Both the position numbers and the translations under genes were made by a program. Positions 8,003 through 15,902 of a DNA stretch of 35,291 nt are shown here, piece by piece. The stretch is from positions 1,221,656-1,256,946 of the forward strand of contig NZ_KN708638.1 of assembly GCF_000805335.1 (NCBI RefSeq), in the 5' to 3' direction. Origin of the DNA: Streptomyces sp. CT34. GTDB taxonomy: Bacteria > Actinomycetota > Actinomycetes > Streptomycetales > Streptomycetaceae. The notes beneath the pieces were generated by a model. That model did not search any database. It was not told the origin of the DNA and saw nothing but the letters and a program-made list of their open reading frames with translations. Numbering within the stretch: the stretch's first letter is position 1; every line of letters begins with the position of its first letter.

Positions 8003-9859
8003 TTGGCTGGGGAGGGGCGGCATGCTGCTCCCGTGCCTCCCTGGACGGACCAGCTTCGTTTCGCTTTCCAGCCCGTGGTGAATCTCGCGACCGGCTCGGT
8101 CGCCGCGCTGGAGACCCTCGCCCGCCCCGAGGACAGCGACGTCGACGTGCTGAGCTGTGCGCGCCGCTGCCCCGATCTGGACGCCGAACTGGCGGCGCTC
8201 GCGGTACGGTCCGCGGCGCGGCAGGAGACCCTGCTGCCGCTGCACGTCAACGTGTTCGCGGAGACCGTCGCGGAGCGGCCGGGGCTGACGTCGCTCGGCA
8301 AGGCGGTGCACGAGGCGGGTCGGAGGCCCTGGGAGATCACCCTCGATCTCGTCGGACCGTTCACCCGGGTCCGGCACCGGCCGCTGCTGGACGCGGTGGC
8401 GGAGCTGCGCGACGAGGGCTACCGGATCTGTGCGGACGGCGTGGGGGACGGTGATCTGCCGCTGCGACTGCTGGGCGATCTCACGCCGGACATCGTCAAA
8501 CTCGACGCGTCGCTGTGCGCGCGGCTGGACAGCGACCCGGGGCGGCAGGCCGCGGTGGCCGCGATGCGGCAGCTGTGCGAGCGGTTGGGCGGGCTGCTGG
8601 CCATCGAGGGGGTGGAGACCGAGCGGCAGTACGCGGCGGTGCGGGAGGCCGGGGTGCAGCTGGCGCAGGGGCATCTGTTCGCGCCGCCGGCGCGGCGGGC
8701 CGCTGCCGAGGTGTATCTGCCGGTCGCGCATCCGCCGCCGGCGAGCGGCCGGGGGGCGCCCTACCGCCCGCCGTCGGGTCCGCCGGTCGCCCAGTTCCTG
8801 CAACCCGCCGCGCTGCTGCCGATGTCGGTGTCGGCGGGCGCGGTCCGCAGCCATCTGACCGGCTTCCCGGAGGTGTCCGGGGTGCTGCTGGTGGACAGCG
8901 ACGGGGTGCCGGTGCGGGCGATCGACCGGGACCGGTTCCTGCTCTCGCTCTCCGGGCGGTACGGGCACGCGCTGTACGCGGACCGGCCGGCGCTGCGGCT
9001 GGCCGACCGGCCGCGGACGGTGGGCGCGGATGCCACCGCCTGGCAGGTGCTGGACATGATCGCCGACGGGGACCGGGACCGTACCGGGGACGATGTGGCG
9101 GTGGTGGACGAGCGCGGCCGGTGCATGGGCGTGGTGCATCTCGCGGACATCCTGCGGGCGCTGGCCGAGAGCCGGGTGGAGGAGGCGGCGCGGCTCAACC
9201 CGCTGACCAGGCTGCCCGGTTCGGACGCGGTCAACGCCGAGGTGGACCGGCGGATCGCCGAGGGCCGCGAGTTCGCGCTGAGTTGGCTGGACGTGGACGG
9301 GTTCAAGCAGGTCAACGACGGTGCCGGGTTCGCGGCCGGCGACGAGCTGATCCGCTCCGTGGGCCGTACCCTCGCGGAGGTCGCGGAGGGCGAACCGACC
9401 GCCCGGGTGGGGCACATCGGCGGCGACGACTTCCTGGTGCTGGCCGACCCGGACGGCCTGGAGCCGTTCGCCGGGGCGCTGCTGGACGTGGGCTGGTCGG
9501 CGGGTGAGATGCCGGTGACGCTGTCGCTGGCGACGGTGGTGTGCCCGCCCGGCAGCGTCATCGGCCACGGTGCGGCGGCAGCCGCGCTGGCGCCGCTGAA
9601 GAAGGCCGCGAAGGCGCTGCCCGGGGCGAGTTGGGTGCTGGGACGGCCGGGCACGGAGCATACGGAGGTCCGGCGCGGGGCGGCGGAGCCGGTGCCGGAG
9701 GCGGCGGAGCCGGTGCCGGAGGCGGCAGAGGTGCTGGAGGCGGCAGAGGTGCTGGAGGCGGCAGAGCCGGTGCCGGAGGCCGAGCACCTCGGGGCAGCAC
9801 CCGCCCCGGACGGGCCCGGCGAGCCGGCCGGGCAGGAGGGCGCCAGGAGCCGCGGGTGA
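8003..9859 (+). CDS. EAL-CBS-GGDEF protein, probable cyclic di-GMP signalling protein with a degenerate EAL site
   Basis: A 618-residue cytosolic protein with reversed order relative to the common GGDEF-EAL layout. The EAL domain spans about 15-235, a CBS-like pair 265-385 (LLVDSDGVPVRAID, VVDERGRCMGVVHLADIL), GGDEF 390-540, and an acidic repeat tail 545-618. EAL retains the first Glu (ALETLAR), Asn (HVNVFAE), the EITLDL Glu, Lys (IVKLDASL) and the EGVET Glu. The metal-binding DDFGTG loop reads DGVGDG, losing the second Asp. The cyclase signature is GGDDF (H471-F477) with Asp for Glu. Phosphodiesterase activity is therefore doubtful, and a binding or effector role is possible. The TTG start at 8003 has GAAGG upstream; GTG at 8033 is an alternative. 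A single-gene unit. Confidence 0.85.
   Translation: MAGEGRHAAPVPPWTDQLRFAFQPVVNLATGSVAALETLARPEDSDVDVLSCARRCPDLDAELAALAVRSAARQETLLPLHVNVFAETVAERPGLTSLGKAVHEAGRRPWEITLDLVGPFTRVRHRPLLDAVAELRDEGYRICADGVGDGDLPLRLLGDLTPDIVKLDASLCARLDSDPGRQAAVAAMRQLCERLGGLLAIEGVETERQYAAVREAGVQLAQGHLFAPPARRAAAEVYLPVAHPPPASGRGAPYRPPSGPPVAQFLQPAALLPMSVSAGAVRSHLTGFPEVSGVLLVDSDGVPVRAIDRDRFLLSLSGRYGHALYADRPALRLADRPRTVGADATAWQVLDMIADGDRDRTGDDVAVVDERGRCMGVVHLADILRALAESRVEEAARLNPLTRLPGSDAVNAEVDRRIAEGREFALSWLDVDGFKQVNDGAGFAAGDELIRSVGRTLAEVAEGEPTARVGHIGGDDFLVLADPDGLEPFAGALLDVGWSAGEMPVTLSLATVVCPPGSVIGHGAAAAALAPLKKAAKALPGASWVLGRPGTEHTEVRRGAAEPVPEAAEPVPEAAEVLEAAEVLEAAEPVPEAEHLGAAPAPDGPGEPAGQEGARSRG
9680..9778 (+). repeat. In-frame tandem repeat in the tail of the EAL-CBS-GGDEF protein
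   Basis: Five consecutive units inside the coding sequence: two of 21 bp encoding AAEPVPE, two of 18 bp encoding AAEVLE, and one more AAEPVPE unit. They make an acidic, proline-containing flexible tail (residues about 560-592). Near-identical DNA between units suggests recent slippage, so copy number probably varies between strains. Confidence 0.8.
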
Positions 9860-9905
9860 CCCGGCCGCCGCCGTGCCGACTCAACCGCCTTGGATGCAGG
9901 CGACC

Positions 9906-9968
9906 TTGACGCTCCCACACCCGCGGTGAACACTTCCGGGTGCCGGTCGCCGGATGCCAGTCGGCACC
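9906..9968 (+). promoter_or_regulatory. Candidate promoter and inverted repeat upstream of glpFK
   Basis: TTGACG (9906-9911), 17 bases, then AACACT (9929-9934) resembles a vegetative promoter. Just downstream, GGTGCCG (9939-9945) and CGGCACC (9962-9968) form a 7-bp inverted repeat around a 16-bp spacer, well placed to be an operator. No IclR-type GylR gene, the usual Streptomyces glycerol repressor, lies next to this operon. Confidence 0.45.
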
Positions 9969-10041
9969 GCCGTACTCAGGCGTGGCACGCACCCTGCACG
10001 GAGGACCGGGGACCTCCCCGGGCGAGGGCCGAGGAGCCGCC

Positions 10042-10815
10042 ATGTATGCCAATGGGGACATCGTCGTGGGTGAGGTGATCGGTACCGCGCTGCTGGTCCT
10101 GTTCGGGGCCGGGGTGTGTGCCGCCGTCACCCTCCACCACTCGAAGGCACGGGGCGCGGGCTGGGTGGTGATCGCGTTCGGCTGGGGCATGGGCGTACTG
10201 GCCGGGGCGTACACCTCGGCGCCGTTGTCCGGCGGGCACCTGAATCCGGCGGTGACGCTCGGCTCGGCGGTGGCCGGCGGCACGCCCTGGTCGAAGGTGC
10301 CGCTGTACGTCCTGGCGCAGCTGGCCGGGGCGCTGATCGGTGCCGTGCTGGCCTGGGCGCTGTACTACGCGCAGTTCGCCGCCAACGACGGGCGGTCCGG
10401 TCAGGCCCCGCAGCCGACGCTGGGGGTCTTCGCCACCGCCCCGGAGATCCGCCGGCCGGTCGCCAATCTGGTGACCGAGGTCATCGCCACCACCGGGCTG
10501 GTGCTGCCGCTGCTGTTCTTCGGTCGGAACAAGGGGATCGGTATCGGCCAGGTGCCGGGGGCCCGGGCGGGCGTCTACGGTTCCGGGATCAATGTGCTGC
10601 TGGTCGCGCTGCTGGTGGTCGGCATCGGGCTGTCGCTCGGCGGGCCGACCGGCTACGCCATCAACCCGGCCCGCGACCTCGGCCCGCGGATCGCGCACGC
10701 CGTGCTGCCGATCCCCAACAAGGGCTCCTCCGACTGGAGTTACGCATGGATCCCGGTGGCCGGGCCGCTGATCGGCGCGGTGCTGTCGGGGCTGGTCTAC
10801 ACGGCCGTGTTCTGA
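10042..10815 (+). CDS. glpF: Glycerol uptake facilitator, MIP/aquaglyceroporin family
   Basis: A 257-residue integral membrane channel for passive glycerol entry. Both pore motifs of the family are present: HLNPAVT near residue 70 and [12 protein letters not shown] near 207, and about six hydrophobic segments alternate with them. The Asp after the second NPA box is typical of glycerol-conducting members rather than strict water channels. ATG at 10042 has GAGGAG five bases upstream. Glycerol kinase follows after 62 bases, so the pair forms an uptake-and-trapping operon. No glpD is visible within this window. Confidence 0.93.
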   Translation: MYANGDIVVGEVIGTALLVLFGAGVCAAVTLHHSKARGAGWVVIAFGWGMGVLAGAYTSAPLSGGHLNPAVTLGSAVAGGTPWSKVPLYVLAQLAGALIGAVLAWALYYAQFAANDGRSGQAPQPTLGVFATAPEIRRPVANLVTEVIATTGLVLPLLFFGRNKGIGIGQVPGARAGVYGSGINVLLVALLVVGIGLSLGGPTGYAINPARDLGPRIAHAVLPIPNKGSSDWSYAWIPVAGPLIGAVLSGLVYTAVF

Positions 10816-10877
10816 ATGTGCCGGCCATGGAACATCCCGTACGCAGTTCGGTCCAGGACGTCAGGAGACGTGACGGT

Positions 10878-12425
10878 ATGACGGAGCAGACCCCGAAGAG
10901 CGGGAAGGCCGCAAAGTACGTCGCCGCGATCGACCAGGGCACCACGTCGAGCCGCTGCATCATCTTCAACCACGCCGGGGCGATCGTCGCCGTCGACCGG
11001 CGTGAGCACCGTCAGATCTTTCCCCGGCCGGGCTGGGTGGAGCACGATGCCGCCGAGATCTGGTCGAAGGTGCAGGCCGTGGTGGCGGGCGCGCTGACCA
11101 GGGCGGGGCTGCGTGCGGACCAGCTCAGCGCGCTGGGCATCACCAACCAGCGGGAGACCACGGTGCTGTGGGACCGGGCCACCGGCAGACCGGTGCACCA
11201 CGCGATCGTCTGGCAGGACACCCGGACCGGCCCGCTCTGCGCGGAACTGGGCGGTGCGGACGGGCAGGACCGCTTCCGGGAGGCCACCGGGCTGCCCCTG
11301 GCCAGCTACTTCTCCGGGCCGAAGGCGGCCTGGCTGCTGGACGAGGTGCCGGGGCTGCGGGCCCGCGCCGAGCGGGGCGAGATCGCGTTCGGGACCATCG
11401 ACTCCTGGCTGATCTGGAATCTGACCGGCGGCACCGACGGCGGGGTGCACGTCACGGACGTGACCAACGCCGGCCGCACGATGCTGATGAACCTCGCCAC
11501 CCTCCAGTGGGACCCGGCGATCCTGTCGGCGATGCGGGTGCCGGAGGCGATGCTCCCGGAGATCAGGCCGTCGGCCGAGGTCTACGGGACGGCCGTGGGG
11601 CAGTTGCAGGGGGTGCCGGTGGCGTCGGCGCTGGGCGACCAGCAGGCGGCGGTGTTCGGGCAGACCTGCTACGGCGTCGGCGAGGCCAAGAACACCTACG
11701 GCACCGGCTCGTTCCTGCTGCTGAACACCGGCGACCGCCCGGTGCCGTCCAAGAACGGGCTGCTGACGACCTTGGGCTACCAGCTCGGCGGTGAGGCGCC
11801 GGTCTACTGTCTGGAGGGCTCGATCGCCATCACGGGCGCGCTGGTGCAGTGGTTCCGCGACCAGCTCGGAATCATCGCGTCCGCGGACGAGATCGAGCCG
11901 CTGGCCGCGAGCGTCCCGGACAACGGCGGGGGCCATGTCGTACCGGCGTTCTCCGGGCTGTTCGCCCCGTACTGGCGGTCCGACGCACGCGGTGTGATCA
12001 CCGGTCTGACCGGCTTCGTCACCAAGGCCCATCTGGCGCGGGCCGTGCTGGAGGCGACGAGCTGGCAGACCCGTGAGGTGGTGGACGCGATGTTCCAGGA
12101 CTCGGGGGTGCCGATCACCCGGCTCAAGGTCGACGGCGGGATGACCGCCAACAGCCTGCTGATGCAGCATCAGGCGGATGTGCTGGGGGTTCCGGTGATC
12201 CGCCCGGTGATCTCGGAGACGACGTGCCTGGGCGCCGCCTACGCTGCCGGGCTCGCCACCGGCGTCTGGCAGGACCTCGACGAGCTGCGGTCGCACTGGC
12301 AGCGCGACCGGGAGTGGACACCGCGGCTGGCGGCCGACGCCCGGGAGCGCGAGTACGGCAACTGGCGCAGGGCGGTGGAGCGGAGCTTCGGCTGGCTGGC
12401 GGAGGACGGCGCGGCGCAAGGCTAG
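10878..12425 (+). CDS. glpK: Glycerol kinase
   Basis: A 515-residue FGGY-family kinase that phosphorylates glycerol to sn-glycerol 3-phosphate with ATP, keeping it inside the cell. The N-terminal phosphate loop [12 protein letters not shown], the substrate segment [17 protein letters not shown], the ATP-site segment [14 protein letters not shown], and the C-terminal signature [25 protein letters not shown] are all present. Length is normal for GlpK. ATG at 10878 has AGGAG upstream. It is the second gene of the glpF operon and ends just before a strong bidirectional terminator. Confidence 0.95.
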   Translation: MTEQTPKSGKAAKYVAAIDQGTTSSRCIIFNHAGAIVAVDRREHRQIFPRPGWVEHDAAEIWSKVQAVVAGALTRAGLRADQLSALGITNQRETTVLWDRATGRPVHHAIVWQDTRTGPLCAELGGADGQDRFREATGLPLASYFSGPKAAWLLDEVPGLRARAERGEIAFGTIDSWLIWNLTGGTDGGVHVTDVTNAGRTMLMNLATLQWDPAILSAMRVPEAMLPEIRPSAEVYGTAVGQLQGVPVASALGDQQAAVFGQTCYGVGEAKNTYGTGSFLLLNTGDRPVPSKNGLLTTLGYQLGGEAPVYCLEGSIAITGALVQWFRDQLGIIASADEIEPLAASVPDNGGGHVVPAFSGLFAPYWRSDARGVITGLTGFVTKAHLARAVLEATSWQTREVVDAMFQDSGVPITRLKVDGGMTANSLLMQHQADVLGVPVIRPVISETTCLGAAYAAGLATGVWQDLDELRSHWQRDREWTPRLAADAREREYGNWRRAVERSFGWLAEDGAAQG

Positions 12426-12452
12426 ACGGGCCTGCGCCGGCGCCCCACAGAC

Positions 12453-12491
12453 GTACGGCCCGTACCCCGGGCGGCGGGGTACGGGCCGTAC
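12453..12491. terminator. Strong bidirectional terminator between glpK and cvnD
   Basis: A perfect 16-bp stem (12453-12468 with 12476-12491) and a 7-base loop, between two convergent genes. It can serve both glpK on the plus strand and cvnD on the minus strand. Confidence 0.85.
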
Positions 12492-12547
12492 TTCCGCGCC
12501 CTGTCAGGGAAGCGCGGGCCTGGGCGGCGCCGGCGGGCGGGCGCCGG

Positions 12548-13159
12548 TCAGGGAAGGGCGGGCTCGCGCCGCTGGGCGCCGCGCCGCATGGCGTGCTCGA
12601 CGACGGCGATCAGCACGTCCCGTGCAGACTCCCGCTCCCGGGCGTCGCAGAGCATCACCGGCACTTCGGGGTCGAGATCCAGGGCGTCCTGGACGGTCTC
12701 GACGGGGTAACGGTCGGCGCCGTCGAAGCAGTTGACCGCGACGGTGAAGGGCAGTCCGCGGCGCTCGAAGTAGTCGATGGAGGCGAAGCTGTCGGCCAGC
12801 CGGCGGGTGTCGGCGAGGACGACCGCGCCGAGCGCGCCGCGGGCCAGTTCGTCCCACAGGAACCAGAAGCGGTCCTGTCCCGGGGTGCCGAAGAGATAGA
12901 GGACCAGTTCGTCGTGGACGGTGATCCGCCCGAAGTCCATGGCGACGGTGGTGGTGGACTTGCCCTCCACCCCCTCCAGATCGTCGACCGGGCGGCCGGC
13001 CTCGGTCAGCCGCTCTTCCGTACGCAGCGGTCTGATCTCGCTGACGGCGCCCACCAGGGTGGTCTTGCCGACTCCGAAGCCGCCCGCCACGAGGATCTTC
13101 AGCGTCACCGGCTCGGCCGGGGCGGACCGGCGGCGGCGCTCAGAACGCCCGAAGACCAT
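12548..13159 (-). CDS. cvnD: Conservon GTP/ATP-binding protein CvnD
   Basis: A 203-residue small GTPase-like protein, the fourth component of the Streptomyces cvn conservons, thought to act with the CvnA kinase at the membrane like a prokaryotic G-protein switch. The P-loop GGFGVGKTTL is near residue 30, TTTVAMDFGRI near 70 and the switch segment LFGTPGQDRFWFLWDEL near 88. ATG at 13159 has AGGAGAAG upstream. In the usual conservon the order is cvnA-B-C-D in one operon with tiny gaps. Here cvnD lies about 1.9 kb from cvnC, behind a hydrolase and a TetR gene that end in their own terminator, so it probably needs a separate promoter. None is obvious in 13160-13336 apart from a TACGGT hexamer without a good -35. 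Confidence 0.88.
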   Translation of the reverse strand: MVFGRSERRRRSAPAEPVTLKILVAGGFGVGKTTLVGAVSEIRPLRTEERLTEAGRPVDDLEGVEGKSTTTVAMDFGRITVHDELVLYLFGTPGQDRFWFLWDELARGALGAVVLADTRRLADSFASIDYFERRGLPFTVAVNCFDGADRYPVETVQDALDLDPEVPVMLCDARERESARDVLIAVVEHAMRRGAQRREPALP

Positions 13160-13336
13160 GGGATTCTTCTCCTGGATTGCCGTGAATGCGGGTGGAACGC
13201 GCGGGAGCTCACGCTGCTGCGCCGCGGTCCGGCGGCTGCCAGTGCACCGTACAACGTGCCGGGCACGGCGCCCACTTGAGGGCGGGCCTCGTCGCGGGGA
13301 CGCGGCGGGCCAAGGCCGCCAACCGGCTCAAAAGGA

Positions 13337-13361
13337 CCGGCCCGGCGGCCGATCGGGCCGG
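13337..13361 (-). terminator. Terminator after the TetR gene
   Basis: An 8-bp perfect stem, CCGGCCCG (13337-13344) and CGGGCCGG (13354-13361), followed on the minus strand by TCCTTTTG. It lies immediately after the TetR stop codon and isolates the hydrolase-TetR operon from cvnD. Confidence 0.65.
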
Positions 13362-13364
13362 CGG

Positions 13365-13979
13365 TCAGCTCTCCGGGCCGAGCAGCTCGGGCCGTTCGAG
13401 CAGCCCCAGCAGGCTCACGAAGCTGGCCTCGATGAACCGGCACAGCTCGTCGCGGGCGCCCTCCTCCCCGACCGGCCAGGTGACCACCGCCTCCTCGGCG
13501 AACGCCATCCAGGCGCGGGACGCCGGCTCGGCCCGCGGGGCGTCCGGCGCACCGAGCCGCCGGCGGGCGTCGCGTACCCGGCGGGCCAGCGTCTCGCGGG
13601 TCCCGCCGAGGATGTCGGTCACCGCGGGATGGCTGCCGGCCGCGCCCCGGACGAGGGCGAGATAGACCTGGCGGTGCTCCAGTACGTGGTCCACGAAGCC
13701 CGCGATGAAGGCCCGCATCCAGGCGACCGGCTCCAGCGCGTCGTCCGGCGCGGTCGCGGCGGCGAAGCGGTCGCAGGCGGCCCGGACCACCGCGCGGTAG
13801 AAGTCGCGCTTGGAGTCGAAGTAGTGGAAGAGCAGTCCGCGGGAGATGCCGGCCCGGCGGGCGACCTCGTCGGTGGACAGCTCGTCCAGGGAGCGTTCGG
13901 CGAGCAACTCCAGCCCGATGGACACCAGTTGCGCGCGGCGCTGGTCGGGGGTGAGCCGGGTGACCCGCCGGTCGGCCAT
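13365..13979 (-). CDS. TetR-family transcriptional regulator
   Basis: A 204-residue TetR repressor. The N-terminal helix-turn-helix is clear at about residues 28-60 (LSTDEVARRAGISRGLLFHYFDSKRDFYRAVV); the C-terminal two-thirds is a helical ligand-binding domain with no recognisable ligand signature. Its ATG lies one base after the stop of the hydrolase gene (TGA-G-ATG), so the two are translationally coupled and made together. The perfect 19-bp palindrome overlapping the -35 of the operon (14930-14948) is the obvious target, giving negative autoregulation relieved by a substrate or product of the hydrolase. The pair lies between cvnC and cvnD, where a conservon normally has no other gene. Confidence 0.87.
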   Translation of the reverse strand: MADRRVTRLTPDQRRAQLVSIGLELLAERSLDELSTDEVARRAGISRGLLFHYFDSKRDFYRAVVRAACDRFAAATAPDDALEPVAWMRAFIAGFVDHVLEHRQVYLALVRGAAGSHPAVTDILGGTRETLARRVRDARRRLGAPDAPRAEPASRAWMAFAEEAVVTWPVGEEGARDELCRFIEASFVSLLGLLERPELLGPES

Positions 13980-13980
13980 C

Positions 13981-14874
13981 TCAGCCCCGCCGGTGGGTAC
14001 CGAGGTGGTCCAGGATCCTGGGGGTGACCAGGTCGGGCGCCTCTTCCGGCAGCCAGTGACCGACACCGTCCAGCGCCTCGAAGCGGTACGGGCCCTCGAC
14101 CCACTCCCCCGTCGCCTCGGCGGCGGTGCGCCCCAGGGCGATGTCCTCGCTGCCCCAGAGGAAGAGGGTGGGCACGGCGATCCGCCCGGCGGGTACCGAG
14201 ATGACCGACTCGGGGGCGCGGTACCAGTTCAACGTCGCGGTCAGCGCGCCCGGTTCGGCCAGCCGGCGGACATTGCCGTCGACCAGCTCGGCGGGGACCT
14301 TGCCGCCGTAGACGGCCCGCAGCCGGGCGGCCTCGTCGGCCAGCAGCGCGGCCTCGGCGATGCCGGTCTCGCGGCGGAAGAAGCGGACGTAGTCGAGCCG
14401 GTGGTGCTGGTCGGGGTCCCCGGCGGCGGCGCGGTTGAGCGCTTCGGGGTGCGGAGTGGCCAGCACGGTCAGGGACTTCAGCCGCTCGGGGTGGGCGCCG
14501 GCCAGCGCCCAGGCGACGATGCCGCCCCAGTCGTGCGCGACCAGGTGGAAGCGGTCCGCGCCCTGCGCGTCGGCGAACGCGAGGGCGTCGGCGACGAGTT
14601 CGGGGACGGCGTAGTCGGCGATCCGCGGCGGGCGGGCGCCCGGGGCGTAGCCGCGCTGGTCGACCGCGACCGCGCGGTAGCCGGCCGCGCCCAGGGCGGG
14701 CAGTACGGCGCTCCAGGAGTCGGCGAACTCGGGCCAGCCGTGCAGCAGCAGGACCAGCTGGCCGTCGGCCGGTCCGCAGGCCAGGGCGTCATGGGTGTGC
14801 GGGCCGACGGCGATCGTCAGCCGCTCGAAGGGGTGCAGGTCCCCGGCGAGGGTGGATGTCGCGTCCGTGACCAT
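13981..14874 (-). CDS. Alpha/beta hydrolase, epoxide hydrolase / haloalkane dehalogenase type
   Basis: A 297-residue soluble alpha/beta-fold hydrolase. The oxyanion motif HGWPEF (residues 45-50), the nucleophile D115 in AHDWGGIVAW, an acid in LWGSEDIAL and H273 in GVGHWLPEEAP form the Asp-Asp-His catalytic set of epoxide hydrolases. An aspartate rather than a serine nucleophile excludes ordinary esterases. ATG at 14874 has AAAGGAG nine bases upstream; the longer in-frame start at 15015 would lie beyond the promoter and within the cvnC terminator, so it is rejected. First gene of the operon with the TetR regulator. Substrate unknown; detoxification of a xenobiotic or an antibiotic intermediate is a guess from the TetR pairing. 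Confidence 0.87.
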   Translation of the reverse strand: MVTDATSTLAGDLHPFERLTIAVGPHTHDALACGPADGQLVLLLHGWPEFADSWSAVLPALGAAGYRAVAVDQRGYAPGARPPRIADYAVPELVADALAFADAQGADRFHLVAHDWGGIVAWALAGAHPERLKSLTVLATPHPEALNRAAAGDPDQHHRLDYVRFFRRETGIAEAALLADEAARLRAVYGGKVPAELVDGNVRRLAEPGALTATLNWYRAPESVISVPAGRIAVPTLFLWGSEDIALGRTAAEATGEWVEGPYRFEALDGVGHWLPEEAPDLVTPRILDHLGTHRRG

Positions 14875-14917
14875 GGCGGTGAGCTCCTTTCCGCGCTGTT
14901 GACAGCCGCTCGACAAC

Positions 14918-14948
14918 ACCGTACTGCGGTGTTGAGCAATGCTCAACA
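14918..14948 (-). promoter_or_regulatory. Promoter of the hydrolase-TetR operon with an overlapping 19-bp operator
   Basis: On the minus strand TTGAGC (14946-14941), 17 bases, TACGGT (14923-14918) gives a good promoter about 45 bases before the hydrolase ATG. A perfect palindrome, TGTTGAGC-AAT-GCTCAACA (14930-14948, plus-strand reading), covers the -35. A second inverted repeat (14914-14921 with 14927-14934) overlaps the -10. This is a typical TetR arrangement that blocks RNA polymerase. Confidence 0.75.
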
Positions 14949-14972
14949 GCTCCGGCCAGGGCCCGTAACGCA

Positions 14973-15011
14973 CCGTGCCGCCCGCCCGGAGAGCCCGGGT
15001 GGGCGGCACGG
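14973..15011 (-). terminator. Terminator of the cvnABC transcript
   Basis: A 17-bp stem with a single G-U pair (14973-14989 with 14995-15011) and a 5-base loop, 20 bases beyond the cvnC stop codon and just before the promoter of the hydrolase operon. It implies that cvnABC transcription ends here and does not normally reach cvnD. Confidence 0.75.
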
Positions 15012-15031
15012 TCATGCCGATACGCGGCGCG

Positions 15032-15445
15032 TCATAACGCGCGCAGGCCGTCGATCACCTCGCGCAGCACCTGCTCGTCCGGCAGCTCGGCCGGCGGTAC
15101 CGGGCGGCTGACGCGGACCAGCCCGGCGTCCAGCAGATCGCCGATCAGGACCCGGACCACGCCCACCGGCAGATCCAGCTCGGCCGCCAGCTCGGCGACC
15201 GAGAGCGGCGAGGTGCGGCACAGCCCGACGATGTCGACATGCTCCGGGGAGAGCGTCTGGTCCGCGATGGGCTCCTCGGCGCGGCTCTCGGCGACCACCT
15301 GCGCGATCAGGTCCAGCCGCCCCTCGGCCGCCGTACGGGTGCGCCCACGCGTCATCGCGTACGGCCGGACGACGGGGCCCGCGTCGTCGTCGAACCAACG
15401 GGCCGCGCCCCCTCCCGGTACGGCTGGGCCGTCCTGGTCGGTCAT
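15032..15445 (-). CDS. cvnC: Conservon DUF742 protein CvnC
   Basis: A 137-residue DUF742 protein, third member of the cvn conservon. The core VRPYAMTRGRT near residue 25, SPEHVDIVGLCRTSPLSVAEL near 68 and the winged-helix-like LPVGVVRVLIGDLLDAGLV near 90 are the family hallmarks. It is presumed to work in a complex with CvnB and CvnD under the CvnA sensor. ATG at 15445 lies 19 bases after the cvnB stop. The last sense codon (15037-15035) is TTA, the bldA-dependent leucine codon, directly before the TGA stop. A slow or starved tRNA at that position would hold ribosomes at the end of the gene. Confidence 0.92.
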   Translation of the reverse strand: MTDQDGPAVPGGGAARWFDDDAGPVVRPYAMTRGRTRTAAEGRLDLIAQVVAESRAEEPIADQTLSPEHVDIVGLCRTSPLSVAELAAELDLPVGVVRVLIGDLLDAGLVRVSRPVPPAELPDEQVLREVIDGLRAL

Positions 15446-15464
15446 GGCATCACCGTAGTCGCGC

Positions 15465-15902
15465 TCAGCCGGCCTGTCCGGCCCGGGGCGCGGTGCCCAG
15501 GTGCGTACCGACGCGCTTGACCAGCAGCGTCATCTCGTAGGCGATCAGCCCGACGTCGGAGTCGGCGTCGGCCAGCACCGCCAGACAGCTGCCGTCGCCG
15601 GCCGCGCTGACGAAGAGGAACGCGCCGTCCAGCTCGACCAGCGTCTGGCGGACCCGGCCGGCGTCGAAGTGCCGGCCGACGCCCTTGGCCAGGCTGTGGA
15701 AGCCGGAGGCGACGGCGGCCAGGTGCTCACCGTCCTCGCGGGTCAGGTCCTTGGAGGCGCCGGTGGGCAGTCCGTCGCTGGAGAGGACCAGTGCCTTGCG
15801 GATGCTGCCGACCCGCTCGACCAGTTCGTCCAGGAGCCAGTTCAGCTCTCCGGATCCCTGCGCCGAGAACGCTGCGCTGGAAGCTGCCTTCGGTGCGGTC
15901 AT
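15465..15902 (-). CDS. cvnB: Conservon roadblock/LC7 protein CvnB
   Basis: A 145-residue roadblock/LC7-domain protein (MglB-like), second member of the cvn conservon. GELNWLLDELVERVGSIRKALVLSSDG at residues 17-43 and AVLADADSDVGLIAYEMTLLVKRVG near 110 are characteristic. MglB-type proteins act as GTPase-regulating partners of small GTPases, so CvnB is the expected partner of CvnD. Its ATG overlaps the cvnA stop by four bases (ATGA), giving translational coupling to the kinase. Confidence 0.93.
   Translation of the reverse strand: MTAPKAASSAAFSAQGSGELNWLLDELVERVGSIRKALVLSSDGLPTGASKDLTREDGEHLAAVASGFHSLAKGVGRHFDAGRVRQTLVELDGAFLFVSAAGDGSCLAVLADADSDVGLIAYEMTLLVKRVGTHLGTAPRAGQAG

Noticed and set aside
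14899..14927. A plus-strand TTGACA-N17-TACTGC promoter within the hydrolase leader
   Set aside because: No plus-strand gene follows; the bases coincide with the arms of the operator palindromes on the minus-strand promoter.
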